This document shows positions 37,783 to 64,000 of a stretch of 64,000 bases of DNA, piece by piece. The notes under the pieces are model-generated. The model made no database searches. It was not told where the DNA came from and worked only from the letters and a program-made list of their open reading frames with translations. A program made the translations under genes and the position numbers. Position 1 is the first letter of the stretch. Every line of letters starts with the position of its first letter. The stretch comes from Promerops cafer. Lineage: Eukaryota; Chordata; Aves; Passeriformes; Nectariniidae. The DNA is taken from the NCBI GenBank assembly GCA_013398275.1, contig VZSE01005034.1:1508173-1572172 (forward strand), read 5' to 3'.

Positions 37783-38650
37783 GGGGGGGAATGTTAAAAC
37801 AACCATATACAATTTGAACAAGTACAACATAACACAGTTTGTTCCCCAGGTTTTCTAATTACAGTATTTACAGGTTTAATAAGGCACTGGTTCTCAAAAA
37901 AGAACACAAATTAGTTTTGTAGTCTCTACATTGACAACCTTTTCTTTAATAGAAATAACTTTGTGCTAGAGAAAGGATAGCAGTTGCTAGATGGCATCCT
38001 TTTTTTTTTTTCTTTTCCCACTTACCTATACCATCTCACCTATGCCAGTAAGAAACTAAATTACACTTCCTTGAATGATTTATATTTGAAAAGTGGATTT
38101 CTAGACCCATGGGCACCAAATTATCTTTACCACTGACTTCCAAGCCCTCATCAATGTGCCCTTTGAAACTACCAAAATATGGAAGTGACATTAAAAGGCC
38201 ACACCTGGCAAAATAAACATACTAACCTGTAGTCACTGCAGGTGCTGAAACCTTAATAATGACACGCTGAGTGTTACAGAAAGTCACCCATGCAGGCAGT
38301 AACTCGAATGTCACAGTGCTGGAACAAAAGACCTCCACGCTTGCCTTAGGCTGTTTTTTGGCCTGAGGAATAGCCCTTCACAATAGATTACAGTGGACAG
38401 GAGATTCGAGGGCAAAATCTAGTCTTGGGAGAAAATAGGCAGGCACTAGTTACACAACCGCAGACTGTTTGCTTTCTCAGTGTGTGTCTCCTCATATATA
38501 TATATTTATCTATTTTCCTATACAGCACCGTTGCAGTGATTTGTCATTTATGCCTTTTCATAAATAAATATTATGTTTTATTTAGTGCTTTTTCATCTAT
38601 AATAGTTTACTCTTAATCCACATACTGGAGCTATTCCAGACTCGCAACTG

Positions 38651-38691
38651 AATATATATATATATTTATTTTTTATATATATATATATATA
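38651..38691. repeat. (TA)n tract
   Basis: Two TA runs are separated by a short T-rich spacer in the BMPR1B 3'UTR. Being self-complementary, the RNA could fold back on itself. A related shorter run occurs near 38494. Confidence 0.9.
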
Positions 38692-41031
38692 AAAACACAT
38701 AAACTTGAACATTTAACATACACACTTTATGTGATCTATCAGCCAGTATCTTAGACCCTTTTCTGAAACAAAAAAAAGGTAAGATTTGCTCAGGAAGCCT
38801 GTGACTGGCCCTTTCTCTTGCAACACGCTGATGGCAGGTGCCAGGGGCATTCATTGCCTCGTGCTGCCAGCCAGCAAAGCACCCTCCAAAACACTCCTGG
38901 GGAGAGAGCCCTGCTAATTTAACCAAAAAAAAAAAAAAAAATCTATTTGAGGAGGGTAGAGGTGAAACACACCTAAACAGGCAGGAAAGAAGCATCCCTG
39001 CTGTGTGACCTGGGACCTGCAGGTCCCATGCACTTCTTTGGAGCTGAGAAATCTGGGTTCCACAGGGTGTGCTGGCTTTTATGGGAAGAAATGAGACTAG
39101 AAACCCATGGCTCCATTCACTAAGACAAAAAGGTGAAGAGAGGCTGGGCTGTCCCCATTTTGGCCCACAAATCTCAAGGCCAAGGCGAGGAGCAAACTCC
39201 ACTCTCAGCCTCACTAACATTTTTTAAGGATGGGAAAACCATCATCGCCCCTCCTGGGGTCAGGATTTGGTGTATTATTAACTCTCAGAGATTTTCTTTT
39301 TGTATTGCTTGGTAAATTTGGGTACAGGCAGGGAAACTGCACTGCAGAAAAAGCACTCTAATGAACAAAAAAATTCTGATTAAGCTTTTTAACACCTATC
39401 ATCATGGAAGTCTTGCTGGTTCTCTTGAACAGCGCATTTTTCTCTGTTAGCTTGAAAGTATAAAATGGTAATTTTTCCAGCTAGAAATACCTTCAGGGAG
39501 CTGTTAAGCTAAACCCCAATTATACACCTACCTACCACAAATAAATCAGTTTTGTCCAAAAAGGGGAAAAAAAAAAAAAAAAAGAAACATTACAGAGTGC
39601 TGAGGCTAAATCCTGCATGGCAATTATTTCAGTTTTGAAATAGGCTTAGCATAATCAAAGCAGCATTTGCAAGGACTTATTTCAAAATTAAGCTAGTAAA
39701 ACAACATAGGCAGGAAATTTTTAAAAAAAAAATGAAGGGTAAAAAAGGGTAAACCAGTAACTCCCATGCAGCTCAGCTTTGGTAATCTGATGAAGAACAG
39801 AACCTTTCCAAAGAAAACACTGCCCAGGGTATATTTCACCTCTCATTTCCCCTTCTGTAGCATTAGCATTGCTACAGCTACTGCAGAGCCAGGAAGGAGG
39901 AACAGGGAAAGAAAGAAAATAGATTTCCCACTGCCCTTCTCCCCTGACAGCTCCTCTTGCTGGGAACCACGATGCTGCACAGCCTGAGCCTGGCACTACT
40001 GTGCAGTGGCTGCCAGAGGTGTGGAGGCTGCTGGAAGGCCACCCAAAATATTAGTGCAGATAAAGCTTGAGCCAGTTGTTTGGTTTGTGGTGTCTCTCCC
40101 TACAGCAGAAGTGCTGGAAGCAGGTACCAGTGCTGCCCATGGTTCCCAGCTCTCACCACCCACCTAATGTGTCCCACTCTCCCTCCCTGGCACTTCCTAC
40201 TGTAGCCTCAAGGCACCAGATCTCCTCACACTCAAGAAAAAATGACTGCCACCCCAAAAATGGGCACTTTTGAGGTTTTTCACTCTAAAAAAAGAGAACA
40301 CAGATTTTTTTTTTCCTCAGCTGTGGTTGTAGATGGACCCCTCACTTTTACACAAATGAAAGAGCAAGTTAATAATTCCTTCTCACAAGGAATTTCCTCT
40401 TAAACAGTGGTTGTTTGTGGGTCCTAGAAGTGTCAAATTATCCAGCAGATTCGAATGTGTACTTCATTTCCACTCACACACAAAATATTTTGCAGTGAGG
40501 GAACAGGAAGGAAAAAAAAGCCAAGCAAAAGGGCACTTGTTTATCACTGTGGTACTATTCCCATCAGGTTTCCTGGAAACATGAGGATCTTCTTTAAACA
40601 AGTCACACCAAACCACATTCACACAGCTCCCAACTACCTTAAATGAAGCATGACCTTCCCTGGGACAGGCCACCCACAGGAATCGGGCCACCCACACCAA
40701 CAGGGATGGCAGGGATGGAATTGGGCTCCATTTCTGTACTGTGAGAATCACTTGCACATGCAGGGTTTGGAAAGTTATCTCCACAAATAGGTGGCTTTTA
40801 AGGCAGGCTCCATTACAGCTCCTCTGAGCTACACAGATCCACTCACCTTTTTTATTTTTTTTTTAAATGCTGGAGTGCAATAGTCTTTTTGGAAATTAAA
40901 AAGTTGGTTTGCTTTCATTTTCAGCAGTTTCCTCCAATTTTTTTTAATGTAATAATATACATCTTTTTTACTTCTAACCCAAAAGTTTTTATTTTCATAA
41001 AATTTAAAGCAGTATCTTTTTAAACAATCAA

Positions 41032-41066
41032 AATAATAATAATAATAACAATAATAATAATAATAA
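41032..41066. repeat. (AAT)n microsatellite
   Basis: An imperfect run of AAT units (with one AAC) lies in the BMPR1B 3'UTR, about 280 bp after the stop codon. It reads (ATT)n in the transcript. It is likely to vary in length. Confidence 0.9.
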
Positions 41067-41340
41067 AATAAGAAGTGGCTTTCATGGAAAGCAACATGCA
41101 TAATTCTAAACCAGTTACTAAAACTGTATTTCCCCATGTAAACAAGGGCAGACAAGCCTCTTCACTCTTGCGTGTCAAAATTCAGGTGATTTTTTCAATG
41201 GATAGTCTCCTCAAAAACTCACAGCTGCTCTTAAGCATGACTCCTCCATTCAAGGTACTTAGCAAAGACTTTTGATACATCTTCAGAACTTCTGCCTGCA
41301 CGAAAAGGTCCATTTCCAGGGGCCTCCACCTCTGGCAGAG

Positions 41341-60020
<18,680 letters not shown>

Positions 60021-63000
60021 CTGTGGATTGGAAAGAATGAATCAGGAAAGGCACTGAAATGTGAAAAGTGAAAAATGTGCTGTTGAATATTGTCTTAAAC
60101 TTTGCTCCTTGCCAGGCACACCTGCCATTCACAAATGGACACACCGGGGCTGCTGCGAAGCACCTCCTGCACACACAAAGGAGGCTCTGCCTCCGAGCTG
60201 AGCACTTACCTTGGCAAGATTTCACAGCCTAAACCCCACAGACAACCACCCCAGTTCTCTGCCTGTGGTCATTCATGTGTGTTAGGGCTTTGCAAACCTA
60301 TACAAAGCAAGCTTCAGTGCTACACAAGGTCTGCTCTGAGTGCGGGAACACGGCACCGATACTTGCACCACCGTACAGACCTGAAGAGAGAAACACTTCT
60401 GAGATGCTAAACGTAAAATATTACCAAGAGTGATTTGTGATTCCCGTTTTAACCATGTTATGAACTGCAACGCTCCTGCGTGTGAGTCCTTGAGTTATCA
60501 TCAACACCCTTCATATATGTTTACTTGGGTTATAAGCCTGAAGTGCTCCATAATGCTTCCGTTTACAGGAATGTGCACCAGGGAGGGCAAGTATACTAAC
60601 AGATGGCTAGATGGTGCTGGTGATAAATGTCCTTCCTTGATGAAGGTCAAATGCCTGAATGCTATGGAAAGAGGGAGTGGAGGGCATGGAAAGGGTGGCT
60701 GCATTTTATTGAGACTGCTGTACCTTAAGTTCTCAGCACTCTGATGGGGATACATAACATGTAAGAAACAAAAACTGACTGACTTGCAGGAAGAAGATCC
60801 AAAAATAAAGAAAAAACTCTTTAATATAAGACATTTAAGTCGCAGAAAAATAAAATATTCTGTTATTTGCTCAGGAAAATAACACTGGCTATTATGTGCA
60901 ATGAGTATTTTTCAGAAGAGAAGAAACAAACCCAGTTAAAACAAGGAAATAAAAAGAAAAAAAGATTAGAAAACCTAAATACAGCAAAATTTCAGATGAT
61001 TTGCTCCTTACTTGAATGAAACAAGAGTCTAAAGAGCACCAGCAGCAAAGGCAATGAAGATGTAGGAAACAGGAGCCACAGTTACACATTTAAGAGACAA
61101 ACACAATTTGTACGTATTAGCTACACAACCGAGAGATGCTGCAAAGATCACGTCAAACATTTTCTGTGGCATATTTTTATATTAGCGGGGCAGGGTCTAG
61201 CCACAGTAAGCTTGTTACTTCAAATAATAATCTATCACGGGTTACTGACTTCTGGATCTGAAAAGTAACCAATTGCACGCTACAAATTGCTTGACTTCTA
61301 CCCTTTGACATTGTACACACGAGTGAGGCAAAGGAGGAAGTAACCCTTCTGGGCAACAACCACCTTGATGTCACTGCTTGAGCTGAAAAGATAGGAACAA
61401 TAGGATTGCCAAGAGAGACTGTAAGGAATCCATTAGAGTAGAATATTAGATTAGATTAGATTTTATTTGTTTGCATGGTGCCTTTGATTCAAAGTAATGA
61501 GTAAGTTTAACCCAGGGGACAGAGCAACAAAACAATAAATTGCTATCAAGTGAAACACAAAAATGGACTCCACAGCTAACAGGCCCCAGCAAAAAACCCG
61601 AAACTCGTGGTTCATCAAAAAAAAGCAGGGGAAGGAAAAGTCAAATTGTTTGCAAAAGGGAGAAAAAGAAGCAAAAAGTCAACCATTTTAATTCTATTTT
61701 TCTGACTTGTCATATGGGACTCTGATTCTTAGTTCACTTATGAAATTAAAGTCAGGTTCCTCATGCACTCAAGTCCCTCTAAAAATTTTACTCCAAATTT
61801 AAAAAGAAAAAATTAGATTGGATAGAGTAAAACAAAGTTCTAAAGCTCCAACAATAAGAATAAACCATAGTCTTTACAGACATTAGGATAATTAAGGAAA
61901 AGTGAGAGAAAAAAGTAGCATTGCTGAGCAGAATAAACACTGCTACTGCTTGTTTCTACCTCTAGGAAAAAAAAAAAAAAAAACCACAACCAAACAACAA
62001 AAAGCTTTCATGCAATGTAAGAACTCTTCATCTTTTTGAGAATTTCTGAGGTGCTTCGGTGAGAGGGAGAAGGGACTCTCCTGAAAAGAAAGATCTCCTA
62101 CCTGCTTCCTCCCTCTCGCCCCTGACCTGTTCTGGTTCACAAGGATGTCCATACACTGCAAGAAAAGGGCAGGGCACAACCCTGCTGTTTTATTGATTAT
62201 CCCACCTCACATCTGACTAGGGTAGAAATAAAACTTCTCTTGCTAATAAAGCCAGTAAGAAACAAGTCAGAGATGTGAGCAAATTTTATGTTTATTTTGG
62301 TGACTACAGAAAGAAAAACACCTGTACATCACTGATACTTGCAAAGCAGTATGAAACACCTATTCTCCACTTCCTAGAAAAAAATTTGTGGTATAGAACT
62401 GCTATTTTCTTAAAATCTGCAATGTGAATTCTAATGTTGTGTAATTTGATTCTGCAAATGGTGTGTAAAGAAGGAATTCAATGTGCTGTTACTGGATACA
62501 TCTGGGTACACATCCAGTAGCCTTCTCCACTGAAGTACCACCTTATTAGAGTGTGGTGCAGGGGAGTGATTAAATTCACTTTGGATGCAATCACTAATAA
62601 GCACAGATTTGCTATGTCACATAATTGCCAGGAGTGAATTCTTACAGCCAAGTCAAATGCCAGGAAAATAAAGGGAGTTAATAGTGAGACACTGACAGAC
62701 ACTGATATAGAAGGTGCTGCTACAATTTCTGATCACCACAAAGAAAGCAGGGATCTTAACTCAGACCTTTCCTAAATGTCATAAGAGAGGAATCAAGGCC
62801 AACATCTTTGCATCTGCTCACACAGATGTCCCCACTGGCCAGCAGCCATTTCTCACAGAAGATGTGATTCCTCAGCTACCAAAACCTGCCTGTTGAAGAT
62901 TTCCCATCCGAATGTGTGACACAGCCAGGGATGGCAATACATAACTCTGAAAAGCAACATCCTTCCCTCATTCAGTGCCTATCTCAAAGAGACAGGTAAC

Positions 63001-64000
63001 TTTCGTAACTTGATGAAAAGATCTCTTATCTTTAATTTGATTTCAAATGAGTCCACACAAGTATTATTACTTTTTTCCACTCCTCCTCTTTATATTCCTC
63101 ATTTTGATACCAGGAAGAGCAAGAGCATTTTTTCACTTCCATCCAAACCAACATGACAAGTCTCTTCACTCTTTTTAAAATGATCAAAAAATTTCCTGTT
63201 TAAAGGAGGAAATTTCAAAATAAACATAAACATTAAAAAAATGAAAGGCTAACGTTTAAGATCTCACCATAGCTCCTTTATCAGAAAAGGTTCAGCTTTT
63301 CCCTAAAAATTAAAGTTGATTAAAACAAAATTTGTCTGAACTCAGTGCTTTGGCCGCTGTCAAAAGACTGTCAAAGTCTTTTTTCTTCCACATACCAAAT
63401 TACAAAGAAAATTCAATCATATCATCTTGAGAACCAAAGAATGAAAATAACATCACTCAAGTGAGTTATCACCTTTGGTAACACTGAAAAAGCAACTCAA
63501 TTATTTTATTGCTTTAGATAACCAAAGACACAGTTGGGCAGAAATACGATCTAGTAGGCAACACATAGGAACTTACACTTTATCAGCCCAATCTTTAAAA
63601 CTGTCAGCATTTATTTGTGCATGAAAATAGAGTGCGACAAGGCACCTAATTAGGCTCTGCTTTTACTGCAATCCCATTACAGTCAAAGCCAATTAGACGT
63701 AACACCACGTTTTAAAATATGCAATTAATTATGATTAATCAACTGTCCATGCATTCACTTTGAACACAGAGAACTTGAAATGGAACAGTAAAACAAGGTC
63801 CTGGTTCTGTTCAAAGCAGCTTTGACCTTCTTTACTGAAAGCCTTTTATGAATTGCACAGATGTTCAGAAAGAAGAATAAAGTTTCAACATGCAGCAGTT
63901 TAACACACTCTTCACAAGCAGAGGATTGTGAGCCTTTTCCAGAGGTTTTAACTGTCAGGGCCTTGAGTGCACTAGTAATTTTCAACTGCCCAGCGTGGCC
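60021..64000 (-). other. BMPR1B: BMPR1B intron, 3' part, running off the window
   Basis: The exon for the first ~48 residues was searched for on the - strand and not found, so it should lie beyond 64000. The stretch holds an A run (61965-61983) and the TAAT cluster at 63646-63742. No gene is recognised. Confidence 0.8.
63646..63742. promoter_or_regulatory. Candidate intronic regulatory element with homeodomain-type motifs
   Basis: CTAATTAG (63646-63653), CAATTAG (63690-63696) and the dense block CAATTAATTATGATTAATCA (from 63722) occur within about 100 bp. TAAT cores are the usual homeodomain target. The motifs are seen; the regulatory role is inferred and AT-rich sequence can produce them by chance. 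Confidence 0.25.

Larger units (their letters stand above)
37760..41340 (-). other. BMPR1B: BMPR1B 3' untranslated region
   Basis: The sequence downstream of the BMPR1B stop on the - strand runs without splice-joined coding sequence to an AATAAA at 37782-37777. The resulting ~3.6 kb is close to the long 3'UTR known for mammalian BMPR1B. It holds an (ATT)n microsatellite (41032-41066), a (TA)n tract (38651-38691), T/A runs and several other AATAAA motifs that could give shorter isoforms. A 184-codon reading frame inside (39220-38666) resembles no protein I know. The end is inferred. Confidence 0.7.

Noticed and set aside
38666..39220. 184-codon open frame on the - strand
   Set aside because: It sits inside the inferred BMPR1B 3'UTR, ends in the (TA)n tract and includes a poly-Phe run from an A-tract. 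No homology recognised.
62127..62155. 29-bp segment on the - strand with good-looking splice signals (acceptor ccttttcttgcag, donor gtcagg)
   Set aside because: The flanking BMPR1B coding exons need no extra sequence here, and 29 nt would shift the frame. Probably a pseudo-exon by chance; RNA-seq junctions would decide.

Overview
This is a vertebrate nuclear window, almost certainly avian. It carries the 3' halves of two neighbouring multi-exon genes that converge tail to tail. UNC5C (netrin receptor) is on the + strand and BMPR1B (type I BMP receptor) is on the - strand. The avian call rests on three things: near-complete protein identity to tetrapod UNC5C and BMPR1B, a CR1 LINE 3' end of the kind that dominates bird genomes (about 16015-16533), and very few other recognisable transposons. 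The CR1 tail wording suggests a neoavian or passerine bird, but that is only an impression. The same two genes are adjacent and convergent in human (4q22), so the synteny is ancestral.

Layout. 1-4411 is UNC5C intron. 4412-29797 holds nine UNC5C coding exons, from the transmembrane exon through the ZU5, UPA and death domains to the stop codon (about 562 residues of a roughly 931-residue protein). 29798 to about 36775 is a long UNC5C 3'UTR. It is interrupted by an assembly defect: a 568-bp segment repeated in tandem across a single N, followed by a 199-N gap. About 1 kb of intergenic sequence follows (36780-37755). About 37760-41340 is the BMPR1B 3'UTR, read on the - strand. 41341-60020 holds nine BMPR1B coding exons, covering the last 454 codons of a 502-codon protein. 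The first ~48 codons and the 5'UTR are not seen and should lie beyond 64000. 60021-64000 is BMPR1B intron.

Every exon boundary listed has AG/GT splice sites and the reading phases join without a break across each gene. Neither gene shows a frameshift or a premature stop. The two products do not form one pathway: UNC5C is a netrin-1 repulsive-guidance and dependence receptor, and BMPR1B is a serine/threonine kinase that phosphorylates SMAD1/5/8. No RNA genes, CRISPR arrays, operons or other protein-coding genes are supported. I found no new biological system. The most notable items are the false-looking duplication at 33292-34427, a perfect 15-bp-stem hairpin in a BMPR1B intron, two clusters of homeodomain-type motifs in introns, and two splice donors that depart from consensus.
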